Assembly (NCBI GenBank): GCA_040878005.1
Contig: JBBDMW010000070.1
Location: forward strand, 1 to 48,987
Reading direction: 5' to 3'
DNA length: 48,987 nucleotides
Source: JBBDMW01 sp040878005
GTDB taxonomy: Bacteria > Chloroflexota > Dehalococcoidia > Lucifugimonadales > Lucifugimonadaceae
Below the pieces are notes generated by a model that ran no database searches, was not told where the DNA came from, and saw only the letters and a list, made by a program, of their open reading frames with translations. A program made the position numbers and the translations under genes. Below are positions 1 to 8,278 of this stretch, in pieces (within the stretch, counting starts at the first letter, position 1; each line of letters opens with the position of its first letter).

Positions 1-1
1 G

Positions 2-211
2 TGCTCAGACTGGTTCAGCCCGTCCTTCCACATCACCGGTCCTCGTGAAGACCCGTCAGGTCCTCCCTCAGGCCAGGCGAAGGTCATGAAGGGCGGCTCG
101 TACCTGTGTCACAGCTCGTACTGCAACCGCTACAGGGTCGCAGCCCGCAGCCAGTCCACACCCGACAGTTCAACAGGCAACGTGGGCTTCAGATTGGCCG
201 CTGACGCCTAA
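2..211 (+). CDS. Formylglycine-generating enzyme, C-terminal part
   Basis: Only the last 69 codons are in the window, and the gene runs off the left edge. Formylglycine-generating enzyme oxidises the active-site Cys (or Ser) of sulfatases to formylglycine. The fragment reads KGGSYLCHSSYC, then RVAARSQSTPDSS, then GFRLAADA. This is the C-terminal signature of genuine FGE rather than the looser FGE-sulfatase domain family. The two cysteines of the CHSSYC motif match the redox and copper-binding pair of characterised FGEs, so the enzyme is probably active. It implies that sulfatases are encoded elsewhere in the genome. Codon usage and the TAA stop give no sign of decay. The next gene lies on the other strand and ends 19 bp downstream, so the two converge. 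Confidence 0.85.
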   Translation, partial: CSDWFSPSFHITGPREDPSGPPSGQAKVMKGGSYLCHSSYCNRYRVAARSQSTPDSSTGNVGFRLAADA

Positions 212-229
212 CCGGGGCAGCTTGGCTCG

Positions 230-1567
230 TCAACGTCCCGAGACAACAACAGGCGCGGCCCGTTCCGGGGGCTTCAGCCTGAAGAAGGTTATGGCCGCGC
301 CAAACATTAGCAGGCCGCCCACAAACAGCACGCCCCGGTACGACTCCGTAATGTCATAAGCCAGGCCAGCGGCCACCGGCATGATCAGCAGCGCCGTGTT
401 GTATATCGGCGCCAGCATGCCACGAATCGTGGCAAACTTGCGCCTCCCGAACATGTCGCCCACCAGCGCCCAGTTCAATGCTGCGCCCGCCTCAGAGCCT
501 GCAAAGAGCAACAAGGCCAGGAAAGTCGGGACAGTGCCGTCAGCCACGATCAGCAACAGCAGGCTGGTCCCGGACGACATGTACAGGAATGACAACAGCA
601 CCTGCCGGTTGACGCGGTCGCTCAGCCACCCCATGAACAGGATCAGCGGTACGGCGAGCAGCGCCAGCAGGCCCAGCATGTTGGCGGCCGCCTGCTGAGA
701 CTCGCCCTTCCAGACCAGGATCGCTATGACGTGCACAAAGAATGTGCCGTGGGCCGACATCCTCAGCACGGTGCCAAGCGCAAGCACATAAAAGGCACGT
801 GACCTGAGCGCCTCGCCCACGCTCCAGTCATCTTCGTCATCCTCGTAGGCTCCCGGAGCGGCGCCGGCTATCGTCTTCCGCTCTCGCGGAGGGTCTCCGT
901 CCGGCCGCAGCCCCATGCTCTCCGGCGACCGTCGGAACACCAGGGCCAGCGGCGTGATCGCCGCCAGCATCAGGATGCCAACCCAGAAGGCCGCCGCCTC
1001 CCAGCCGTACCGCAGCACTGCAACCGAGAGCAGCGGCACCATGATTGCGCCGCCCAGCCTGAATGCAGCGCTGTTCACTGACATGGCCATGCCGCGCCGG
1101 CGTATGAACCAGGCGTTCAGCGCCGCAGTTGTCGCCTGCATGAACGTGGTGGAAGCGCCCACCGATATGACAAACAGGTAGACCAGGAGGAACGCGAGGT
1201 AGGTGCTGGTGCGTGACAGCCATATATAGCCCACTCCCACGAGGATGGTCCCGGTGATCATAAGCGGCCGCACACCGTACTTGTCTATGAGCCACCCGGT
1301 GACCGGCCCCATTAGTCCACCTTCAGCCCGTGCGAGGGCGAAAGGCAGTGCGGTGGCAGCGCGTGACAGGTTCAGGCTCTCCGAAACAGGCAGGAAGAAT
1401 ACGGCGAAGCCCTGCCAGTGAATGCTGCCGCCAAGGCTGTTTATGAGCCCGGCGCTGATGACGATCCACCAGCCGTAGTAAAACGGCCGCTTCTGACGTT
1501 CAGCCGCTGTCGTTCCCGTGACAGTCTTATCTGCGGCCCCATCGGCTTCCCTGGTTGCTCGACCCAA
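230..1567 (-). CDS. MFS transporter, OFA/monocarboxylate-type
   Basis: A 445-residue major facilitator superfamily carrier with about 12 hydrophobic segments. The N-terminal part carries FYYGWWIV before the first helix, as seen in OFA/monocarboxylate-porter-like carriers. The loop 2-3 region contains GWLIDKYGVRPLM, a variant of the MFS signature G-x-x-x-D-(R/K)-x-G. A long charged loop (around residues 215-250) separates the two six-helix halves. The start is a TTG with AAGGGAA about 10 nt upstream. It lies 32 bp downstream of an enolase-superfamily gene on the same strand, so the two probably form an operon and the carrier may import the acid-sugar-like substrate of that enzyme. The substrate itself cannot be read from sequence. 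Confidence 0.85.
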   Translation of the reverse strand: MGRATREADGAADKTVTGTTAAERQKRPFYYGWWIVISAGLINSLGGSIHWQGFAVFFLPVSESLNLSRAATALPFALARAEGGLMGPVTGWLIDKYGVRPLMITGTILVGVGYIWLSRTSTYLAFLLVYLFVISVGASTTFMQATTAALNAWFIRRRGMAMSVNSAAFRLGGAIMVPLLSVAVLRYGWEAAAFWVGILMLAAITPLALVFRRSPESMGLRPDGDPPRERKTIAGAAPGAYEDDEDDWSVGEALRSRAFYVLALGTVLRMSAHGTFFVHVIAILVWKGESQQAAANMLGLLALLAVPLILFMGWLSDRVNRQVLLSFLYMSSGTSLLLLIVADGTVPTFLALLLFAGSEAGAALNWALVGDMFGRRKFATIRGMLAPIYNTALLIMPVAAGLAYDITESYRGVLFVGGLLMFGAAITFFRLKPPERAAPVVVSGR

Positions 1568-1599
1568 AAGCTTGTTCCCTTCTCAGCGGTTGGAGTCGT

Positions 1600-2712
1600 C
1601 TACACCTGGTCCGCCAGGTACGCTTCGCTGAGATCATGGCCCAGGCCGGGGCGGTCCGAAACGTGGAAAAAGCCGTCGCGGAGGTCCATGGGCGGGGTAA
1701 GAGCCTCGTTGTACAGGGGCATCTCCGAGTAGGCCACTTCAAGCCGATAGAAATTGGGCACGGTCATCATCACCTGGGCACCAGCTATCAGGGTGATCGG
1801 CCCTGTGGCGTCATGCGGAGCGATGGGCACGTAGTACGCCTCGGCCATCGTGGCAATCTTCTTCATCTCGCTGATGCCGCCGGTCCTGATGATGTCTGGC
1901 ATCAGGTAGTTGGCCAGCCGGCGCTCCAGTATGGGCCGGAAGTCGTAGCGGCTGATCAGCCTCTCGCCCACGCATATGGGTATGGGGACCTGGTCCCTGA
2001 CCTGTTCCAGCGCGTCATAGTTTTCTACTGGCACTGGCTCTTCAAACCAGCCGATGTGGTAAGGGGCCAGGCGCTCTGCCAGGCGAACGGCGGTCGGCAC
2101 ATCGTAATGACCGTGAGCATCGATCAGTATCTCGACATCCGGCCCAACAGCATCACGAACGGCAGCAACGATGGCAGCGCCCTTCGCCTCGCCTGAAGGT
2201 GGCATGCCGCCGCCGTGCTGGCGCGGCTCGTCCGGGATGAACCGCTGGAACGGGTCGAGCTTTATGGCCGTGTGACCGGCACTGACCGTCTTTTCAGCGG
2301 CGCGGGCATAGTCGCCAGGCGTGTTGCAGCCGCCAAACCAGCCATTGGAATAAAGGACCAGCTTCTCGCGAAACCTGCCGCCCAGTAACTCGTACACCGG
2401 CAGCCCCAACTGCTTGCCGCGGATGTCCCACAGGGCGATGTCCACTGCGCTGATGAGCGCTGTTGCAAACCCGCGGTTGCCCACGGAACTGAACATAGAG
2501 AACAGCTTTACCCACAGGTAGTCGATGCGTGACGGGTCCTCGCCCACGAGCCACGGCTCCAGGTGCTGGGCAGCACCGTAGACCATTGCGCTGCCAGGGC
2601 CGCTGGAGGCCTGGCCGAAGCCCGTGATGCCCTCATCGGTCTCGATCCTCAGGAACACCCACGGGTAGCGGGTTCCACGGCAGTGAAACGCTCGGACGGC
2701 GGAGATTTTCAT
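1600..2712 (-). CDS. Mandelate racemase/enolase-superfamily dehydratase
   Basis: A member of the mandelate racemase/muconate lactonizing enzyme branch of the enolase superfamily, about 370 residues. It has an N-terminal capping domain (ALWDIRGKQLGLPVYELLGG) and a TIM-barrel domain. Metal ligands are visible as DAHGHYD, WFEEPVP and VGERL, and the general-base His as APHDATG. The Asp-x-His in DAHGHY and the C-terminal His resemble galactonate/mannonate-type acid sugar dehydratases, which make 2-keto-3-deoxy acids; the exact substrate is unknown. The start is placed at the ATG at 2712 (MKISAV) because GGGTGAG precedes it; an in-frame GTG lies three codons upstream. It is cotranscribed with the MFS gene downstream. 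It is one of three such paralogues in the window. Confidence 0.88.
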   Translation of the reverse strand: MKISAVRAFHCRGTRYPWVFLRIETDEGITGFGQASSGPGSAMVYGAAQHLEPWLVGEDPSRIDYLWVKLFSMFSSVGNRGFATALISAVDIALWDIRGKQLGLPVYELLGGRFREKLVLYSNGWFGGCNTPGDYARAAEKTVSAGHTAIKLDPFQRFIPDEPRQHGGGMPPSGEAKGAAIVAAVRDAVGPDVEILIDAHGHYDVPTAVRLAERLAPYHIGWFEEPVPVENYDALEQVRDQVPIPICVGERLISRYDFRPILERRLANYLMPDIIRTGGISEMKKIATMAEAYYVPIAPHDATGPITLIAGAQVMMTVPNFYRLEVAYSEMPLYNEALTPPMDLRDGFFHVSDRPGLGHDLSEAYLADQV

Positions 2713-2851
2713 TTGACTCACCCTACTATGCGAAGCCTTGCAGCTTCGGGATGATACTCCGCCTGGAACGTGGCGCGCCCACTCATACCGGACAAACGAT
2801 CACTGACTTAGTTGGTAGTCGCACGCCCAGCGCCAGGGGCACCGTCCGCAA

Positions 2852-3250
2852 TTACCCGAGTGGTGTCGGCAAGTCGGTGGCTTCTGCCGAAACGACATCA
2901 CTCCAGGCTGAGTCGCCTGTATCGCCGCGGCTTTTCGCCCGGTAGTAGTAAACCGTATCCGCCGCCAGGTTCATGTCTGAATAGGCGGCTTCGCCCGCTG
3001 CCACAGTCGTTAGTTCCTCCCACGGACCACCCTCGCCGGTGATCGACCGATCAACGACAACGTGCGTCACGCCCTGTGGCACGCCGTCCCACATCAGTTG
3101 AATCATCAACCGATCGTGAACCGTCATTGCGTGGAAGTTACTTGGCGGGGCAGGCGACTCCGCGGTTGGAGTGGGTGCAGCAGAAGACGCACATCAGGAT
3201 GCAAACACGGCGACGACCAAGGCAATCCACAGTGGAAAAGTCCTTGTCAC
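2852..3250 (-). pseudogene. Fibronectin III-like lipoprotein interrupted by TGA
   Basis: A perfect AGGAGG (3256-3261) lies 6 nt before a GTG at 3250. The GTG opens a signal peptide (VTRTFPLWIALVVAVFAS) that should end in a lipobox Cys. The codon right before that Cys is TGA (3194-3196), after which the frame continues as CASSAAPTPTAESPAPP and one fibronectin type III-like domain (WDGVPQG, TVYYYRAKS, SAWSDVVSAEATD). The frame is intact on both sides, so a single substitution (for example TGT to TGA) explains the break. As written only an internal ATG at 3127 is available, which would give a 91-residue protein without export signal. It is most likely a fresh pseudogene or a base-call error. No selenocysteine hairpin with the usual loop follows the TGA. 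Confidence 0.6.
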
Positions 3251-3327
3251 AGGCGCCTCCTGAGGAGTGTTCAGACGTCATTTCAGGAATTCATGAGTTA
3301 TAGACGATGCAACGGCACCTTAAGTTC

Positions 3328-4491
3328 CTACCCCTCATACGCATACTTCATGGCGGCGTCTTCATCCAGGTCTGTGCCCCAACCCGGCCCCTGCGGGATT
3401 TTCATGTGGCTGTTCTCAATCTCGGGAAGGTTCGTGAACAGCTCATCCCGCCATTCCGCCTGCAAGGGGTCCGACTCCATGATGCGCACATTTGATACCG
3501 ACGCTGTCAGATTCAGGCTCTGGAATGTGGACAGGTGACCGTTGTAGTTGTGCGGCGCTATGTTCATCTCGTACGTTTCGGCCAGGTCCGCCACCTTCTT
3601 TGCAGCGGCGAAGCCCTGCCACTGCACATCCACCTTCACCGTGTCCATGGCCCGATGCTCAAAGAATGGCTGGTACTGGCGCATGGTCAGGTGCTGCTCG
3701 CCCGTGCATATTGGAGTCTTGGTGGACGCCTTGAGCTGAGCCAGAGATTTCGCATCCTGGTTGTCGATCTCCATCCAGAACAGTCTGTATGGCTCCAGTG
3801 CGCGCCCCAGCCTTATCGCGCCCTCCGTCTTGAAATTGACGTTTATGTCCAGGCAAATGTCCATGTCTGGGCCTGCCGCCTCCCGCATAATCGAGAGTTG
3901 CTGCACCGCGTGGTTCAGCAGGTCAGTCGACAGGTTCTGGTCGTGCGGCCCCATGGTGCCCTGGGAGATTGAGCGTGGGGGGTCCCCCGGGAAGACGATG
4001 TTTGTCTTGAACGCCGTGTAACCGGCGTCTTTTGCCAGTTGCACGCACGCCGCCACATCATCCCATGTGCGAAGTGGCTCTACTCCAGCGTTCTTCCAGG
4101 AGCTTGCGTGGTAGGAGGCGAGGTGTGACCAGTACACGCGCTGGTGATCACGATGCGGACCTCCCATCAGTTCATAGACCGGGACGCCGAGCGCCTTGCC
4201 CTTGATGTCCCACAATGCCAACTCAACACCGGCGATGGCCATCTGCATTGCGCCGCCCCACTGCGCACGGGTGAAGCGGTACATGTCCATGTAATGCTTC
4301 TCCACCGGACGTGGGTCTTTGCCAATGATCAGGGTGGACAGGTCACGCACCAATCCCACAAGCCCGTGCGGAATGTAGCCGTTGCCGAACTCGCTGTATC
4401 CGGTGACTCCTTCATCAGTCCGAATTACGCAGAAGAGCCACGGCCGGCTGAGGCCCCTGGTGACGATTGTTTCAACGCTGGTGATTTTCAT
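3328..4491 (-). CDS. Mandelate racemase/enolase-superfamily enzyme, divergent
   Basis: A second enolase-superfamily enzyme, 387 residues from the ATG at 4491 (MKITSV); an upstream in-frame ATG at 4530 would add 13 residues but its AGGA abuts the codon. The capping-domain signature ALWDIKGKALGVPVYELMGG is present. The barrel motifs are altered: CLDINVNFKTE replaces the D-A-H-G motif, WMEIDNQD replaces FEEP, TGEQHL holds the third ligand and APHNYNG the C-terminal His. Asp and Glu ligands remain but the His after the first Asp is Asn, so the catalysed reaction probably differs from the gene at 1600. The substrate is unknown. It sits 77 bp downstream of the FnIII-like gene start on the same strand. 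Confidence 0.82.
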   Translation of the reverse strand: MKITSVETIVTRGLSRPWLFCVIRTDEGVTGYSEFGNGYIPHGLVGLVRDLSTLIIGKDPRPVEKHYMDMYRFTRAQWGGAMQMAIAGVELALWDIKGKALGVPVYELMGGPHRDHQRVYWSHLASYHASSWKNAGVEPLRTWDDVAACVQLAKDAGYTAFKTNIVFPGDPPRSISQGTMGPHDQNLSTDLLNHAVQQLSIMREAAGPDMDICLDINVNFKTEGAIRLGRALEPYRLFWMEIDNQDAKSLAQLKASTKTPICTGEQHLTMRQYQPFFEHRAMDTVKVDVQWQGFAAAKKVADLAETYEMNIAPHNYNGHLSTFQSLNLTASVSNVRIMESDPLQAEWRDELFTNLPEIENSHMKIPQGPGWGTDLDEDAAMKYAYEG

Positions 4492-5058
4492 CTGGCGGCT
4501 TGCTCCCTGGTTGCCCTGAGACCCGATCATTCCTGCCCGGCAAAAAGCTGTGAGGCTTCAACAGGTCCGGCATCGGCGCCGGAGCGCCAGCGGAAGCCTC
4601 TCAGGAAGGCTTTGGCGCATCGGGCGCCATCATAGCCGTTTTGAAGCAGCATGGGCATGGCCCCCGCTTGACGCCTACTGCAACTCGGTGAAACGGGAAC
4701 GCCCACGGGAGATTCGAAGGCTCAAAGCCCAGGAGTGCGTGTAAACGTCAATGTACTTAATGCAGGGAGAGGGTACAATTGAAGGTGCTAGGGCAGGTTG
4801 TACTCCGCGATGCCGGGAGTTTTTATCCAGGCAATCGCGTTAGCCGCGGCACGGAAACGTGGGTTCGTGGCCGCTGCTTTAGATGAGACGCCGCCGTGAG
4901 GCGGCCCAATGAAAGACAACGTCCGGTTGCCTTTCCGCCTGTCATACCAGCAATACAAACCTGTCCTTTTCCACGCAATCACCAACTTTTGACTCAGCGC
5001 GCCCTGCGGCCGCTGTTGTCGCGCGCGTTGCGTGGCGGACCAGATTGAAAGACATCCT
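4492..5058. other. Intergenic region, divergent promoters and hairpin
   Basis: These 567 bp separate the divergently transcribed enolase-superfamily gene and the helicase gene. I see no convincing gene on either strand. The clearest structure is a perfect 6-bp hairpin GCCGCC-GTGA-GGCGGC at 4890-4905 with a GNRA-type loop, about 150 nt before the helicase start. If the helicase transcript begins upstream of it, this is a structured leader, as seen before some cold-induced RNA helicase genes. That role is inference. Confidence 0.4.
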
Positions 5059-6363
5059 GTGACTACTTTTTCAGATATCAAACTCATCAAGCCAATACTG
5101 CGCGCCGTCAAATCCGAGCAGTACACGACGCCCACTCCAATCCAAGCCCAGGCCATACCTCCTGTGCTGGACGGACGGGATCTCCTCGGTGTAGCCCAGA
5201 CTGGCACCGGCAAGACTGCCGCATTTGCCCTCCCCATACTCCAGCGCCTTGCCGAGACCCCGCCAAACCGGACAGGCCGCACAGCCCGTTGCCTGGTGGT
5301 AACGCCGACACGCGAACTGGCGATCCAGATTGGTGAGAGCTTTCGTGTCTACGGACGCCACCTGAAGCTCTCGCACACGGTGATCTTCGGCGGAGTCGGC
5401 ATGAACCCGCAGGTCAAGGCGATGTCCCGCGGAGTGGACGTCCTTGTGGCCACACCGGGGAGGCTCCTGGACCTCATGAACCAGGGATACGTGCGGCTGG
5501 ACAACATTGAGATCCTTGTCCTGGATGAGGCGGACCGCATGCTGGACATGGGCTTCATTGCAGATGTTCGCAAGATAGTGGCCGCTGCACCCGAACGTAG
5601 ACAGACACTGCTGTTCTCCGCCACCATGCCGCCGGCCATAGCCCAACTTGCGCAGGGCATTCTCTCAAGACCCATCAAGGTAGAGGTGACCCCGGCAGCG
5701 ACCACAGTTGAGCGCATTGACCAGTGGGTGCTATTCGTCGACCGCCCGAACAAGCGCGCGCTGCTGGGCGAACTGCTTGAATCGCCCGACATCAAGCGGG
5801 CGCTGGTATTCACACGGACCAAGCACGGAGCGAACCGGGTGGTTGAGCAGTTGGACAGGCGCAAGATTCACGCCGAGGCCATCCACGGCAACAAGTCGCA
5901 AACCGCCCGGCAGCAGGCACTGGAGAACTTCCGTGCAGGCCGGTGCAGGGTGCTGGTGGCTACTGACATCGCAGCGCGTGGCATAGACGTTGATGGCATA
6001 ACCCACATCATCAACTATGACCTGCCCAATGAACCAGAGAGCTATGTCCACCGCATTGGCCGCACCGCTCGCGCCGGCGCTGACGGAGTGGCGATCTCAT
6101 TCTGCGACGCCTCCGAACATGCTTACCTGCGAGACATCGAAAAGCTGATCAAGCAGCCTGTCCCGGTAATGGACGATCATCCCTATCCGGCGAAAGAGGC
6201 GCCGGCCGCCACCAAACAGGAACCGGCCCGGACAGCGCCGACGCGTGGGAATGGCATGAGAAGGCCCGCTCCCCAGCGCTCACGGCAGCAGCGAGACGGC
6301 AGGCAGAATAACGGCAGCGCAAGATCCAACAGAACAAGCCGGGCACACCAGCAAAGCCGCTAA
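5059..6363 (+). CDS. rhlE: DEAD-box RNA helicase, RhlE type
   Basis: An ATP-dependent RNA helicase with all family motifs in order: Q motif (PTPIQAQAIP), motif I (AQTGTGKT), Ia (PTRELA), Ib (TPGRLLD), II (DEAD), III (SAT), V (ARGIDVDG) and VI (HRIGRTARAG). A basic, disordered Arg/Gln/Ser-rich tail of about 80 residues follows, typical of RhlE-like proteins that remodel ribosomal or mRNA structure. The start is placed at the GTG at 5059 (MTTFSDI) because the core lines up with RhlE there; a GTG at 5032 in frame would add nine residues and has no ribosome site. The gene is monocistronic and ends at a 13-bp perfect hairpin terminator. Confidence 0.92.
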   Translation: MTTFSDIKLIKPILRAVKSEQYTTPTPIQAQAIPPVLDGRDLLGVAQTGTGKTAAFALPILQRLAETPPNRTGRTARCLVVTPTRELAIQIGESFRVYGRHLKLSHTVIFGGVGMNPQVKAMSRGVDVLVATPGRLLDLMNQGYVRLDNIEILVLDEADRMLDMGFIADVRKIVAAAPERRQTLLFSATMPPAIAQLAQGILSRPIKVEVTPAATTVERIDQWVLFVDRPNKRALLGELLESPDIKRALVFTRTKHGANRVVEQLDRRKIHAEAIHGNKSQTARQQALENFRAGRCRVLVATDIAARGIDVDGITHIINYDLPNEPESYVHRIGRTARAGADGVAISFCDASEHAYLRDIEKLIKQPVPVMDDHPYPAKEAPAATKQEPARTAPTRGNGMRRPAPQRSRQQRDGRQNNGSARSNRTSRAHQQSR

Positions 6364-6367
6364 CGCG

Positions 6368-6398
6368 TTACGGGCGTGGCTGATTGCCACGCCCGTAA
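6368..6398. terminator. Bidirectional hairpin terminator
   Basis: A perfect 13-bp inverted repeat (TTACGGGCGTGGC / GCCACGCCCGTAA) with a 5-nt loop lies between the convergent helicase gene and the minus-strand gene ending at 6438. It has no T-run on either side, so it probably acts as a bidirectional barrier. Confidence 0.6.
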
Positions 6399-6437
6399 CT
6401 GACATCCGGGAAATCACCTCAGCTGACCAGGGGTGAT

Positions 6438-6911
6438 TCAGCGTTCCACGCGGACCTGTCGGACCAGCCCATCAAGCTTGCTCAACAACTGGTCCAGCTG
6501 CTCCATGCCTTCCGTGATCTGCGAGTACGCAGTATCAATAGGTTCCAGCAGATCAGCTATTTCCTCGAACGTATCTTCAAGGCTCCCGCCCTGTGTTGAG
6601 ATGGGAGACCTGCCGTCCATGCTGCTGCCCTCATAGGCAGGCAGCCCTGTTGGCTCGACGTATTCTTCGTCTGAGATTCCACCCACCGGCGCGGCCACGG
6701 CGGCGTTGCGAATTGGCCATAGGACACACTTGATTCGCCTGCCCGTCGGCGGCTTCCACGTCCGATCCGGAAATACGACCAGCCGCCGTCCGTTATCCAG
6801 TTCCAGGTAGGCTATGGCCCGCTTCACGCCGGGCTTGTTTCGGTCCCACTGCATCTCAAACGTAATATCTGCTTCTTCCGGAATGTCAGGATTTGAGCCG
6901 GGATTTTGCAT
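6438..6911 (-). CDS. Hypothetical protein with C-terminal coiled coil
   Basis: A 157-residue soluble protein that I do not recognise. It has no signal peptide or membrane segment. The N-terminal half is a compact mixed region with several Trp and Arg residues (FEMQWDRNKPGVKRA, LVVFPDRTWKPPTGRR). The middle is Gly/Pro/Ser-rich and probably flexible. The last 50 residues form an acidic heptad-patterned helix (SLEDTFEEIADLLEPIDTAY to LDQLLSKLDGLVRQV), suggesting oligomerisation. An AAGGG precedes the ATG by about 8 nt. It converges with the helicase gene and has no operon partner. Function cannot be assigned. Confidence 0.7.
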   Translation of the reverse strand: MQNPGSNPDIPEEADITFEMQWDRNKPGVKRAIAYLELDNGRRLVVFPDRTWKPPTGRRIKCVLWPIRNAAVAAPVGGISDEEYVEPTGLPAYEGSSMDGRSPISTQGGSLEDTFEEIADLLEPIDTAYSQITEGMEQLDQLLSKLDGLVRQVRVER

Positions 6912-7257
6912 GTTATTGCCCTTCGTGATCTTGTTCCATTAATTGCAACAGCTAATTTTCAAAAAGCCTCAAGCTATAGTTCAATCAACTCCTTTTCACT
7001 GATTCCCGGGCCAGCCGGCCGTGCGGCACCATTGTAGCCGAGGGCGCTGGCGGCATTACAGAGCAGTCATCTTGTTGAAGTAAACGTAACGGCTCAAGCA
7101 CGGGCATGTATAGCTATGGTGACGCATTTCAACGCCTGTGCTGAATTGCGCCAGTCCCTGAGGGGCTGTGCCGATGCAGCGCTATGCGCCACGTGAACAC
7201 ACGACCGCAAGCGCGGTTAAAATCGCCGAGTTCATGCCAGCCGTGTCAGGAGTCCAA
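6912..7257. other. Intergenic region without recognised gene
   Basis: About 346 bp between the minus-strand hypothetical gene and the start of a gamma-glutamyltransferase-like remnant. I see no coding region with a ribosome site, no tRNA and no strong hairpin. It presumably carries the promoters of the two divergent genes. Confidence 0.4.
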
Positions 7258-7573
7258 ATGATGATCAGTCGCCCGGTGCGACCAATGCTGACATGTTTGA
7301 GTTAGAGGAAGAGTACGAGCCTCCGGGCGGAAGCACAGCCAGGTACTCCCGCCACTTTTCATACCGCGCCGTAGTCACGAAGCGGTACTGGACGGCCGAT
7401 TCGGCAATGCTGTGCGTGACGAGTTGGTCCGTCGCGGTCACCACTTGGAGATCGCGTCGCCGCACTACACGGCGTCCCCGCATGCAGAGCCGAACGGCAT
7501 ACTGGTTGACGGGGATGTGCTTAGATGTGCCGTGTACCCGGTCGCCAAACCCACGGTTGCGGCGGGATACTGA
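7258..7573 (+). pseudogene. Gamma-glutamyltransferase-like gene remnant
   Basis: An AGGAG ribosome site (7248-7252) lies 5 nt before an ATG at 7258 that reads MMISRPVRPML, resembling the start of gamma-glutamyltransferase-like proteins, and the frame then stops. Further on, an open frame reads GRFGNAVRDELVRRGH (from 7394), then EPNGILVDGDVLRCAVYP, ending AAGY with a TGA at 7571-7573. This resembles the C-terminus of the same family (end of the small subunit). About 1.4 kb of the expected gene is missing between the two ends, so this would be an internal-deletion pseudogene. The family call rests on short stretches and is tentative. Confidence 0.45.
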
Positions 7574-7749
7574 CAGACACGACTGCTGCCTCGCGAGCCA
7601 CAGATTTGCATTGGCTTCGCCAGCCGTGAATCATGGTAGGCGCCCCACCATATGCGCGACTTCAGAGCGTTCAGACGTCTGTAGCCGGATGCAACTTAAT
7701 ATGTCCCGGCACAGGCTAGAGCCAACGACCACCAAGGCGGAGGGGTTGC

Positions 7750-8256
7750 ATGTTTTTCAGCGACTGGTCCCAGATCGTGCGAGTGCTGATCGTGGGCGGC
7801 CTGGCATACATCGCACTGATCGCGATGGTTCGCGTAGCAGGCAAGCGTTCACTTTCGTCCATGAACGCCTTCGACTTCCTGGTGACTGTTGCGCTGGGGT
7901 CGACGCTGGCCACCATCCTGCTTTCAGCAGACGTGTCGTTGGCCGAAGGAGTTGTTGCCTATGCCGTGCTGCTTGGCATGCAGTTGGCCGTATCTTGGCT
8001 TTCCGTGCGTTTCACAGTTGTCAGGAAGCTGGTCAAAGCGGAGCCGGCCCTCCTTTTCTACCAGGGCGAGTTCATGAAGGAAGCTATGAGTCGTGAACGC
8101 GTGACGCGCAGCGAGGTCCTGCAGGGCATGCGCAAGGCAGGCGTCTCATCCTTCAGTGGCGTGGCTGCCGTGGTGCTTGAGGCGGACGGCAGTTTTACAG
8201 TTGTGAGTGAAAGCGCGGAGGTATCCGCTTCTTCCCTGCTAGATTTCCAGCAATAA
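7750..8256 (+). CDS. DUF421 (YetF-like) membrane protein
   Basis: A 168-residue protein of the DUF421/YetF family. Two or three N-terminal hydrophobic helices are followed by a cytosolic mixed alpha/beta domain (from about residue 90). The family motif GKRSLSSMNAFDFLVTVALGS is present around residues 31-51. GGAGGGG lies 4 nt before the ATG. The molecular role of this family is not established; some members are linked to spore or envelope stress in Firmicutes. The next gene, an SDR, begins 22 bp downstream on the same strand, so the two are probably cotranscribed, but no functional link is evident. Confidence 0.85.
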   Translation: MFFSDWSQIVRVLIVGGLAYIALIAMVRVAGKRSLSSMNAFDFLVTVALGSTLATILLSADVSLAEGVVAYAVLLGMQLAVSWLSVRFTVVRKLVKAEPALLFYQGEFMKEAMSRERVTRSEVLQGMRKAGVSSFSGVAAVVLEADGSFTVVSESAEVSASSLLDFQQ

Positions 8257-8278
8257 CCAAACCAGCAAAGGCGATCAA

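Noticed and set aside
3194..3196. TGA in the FnIII-like lipoprotein gene as a second selenocysteine codon.
   Set aside because: The hairpin 21 nt downstream has the loop AACCGC and lacks the GGTCT-type loop; Sec next to a lipobox Cys has no precedent I know.
4700..4740. Stretch ggagattcgaaggctc resembling a tRNA T-arm.
   Set aside because: The flanking bases do not pair as a T-stem and no acceptor or anticodon arm lies nearby on either strand.
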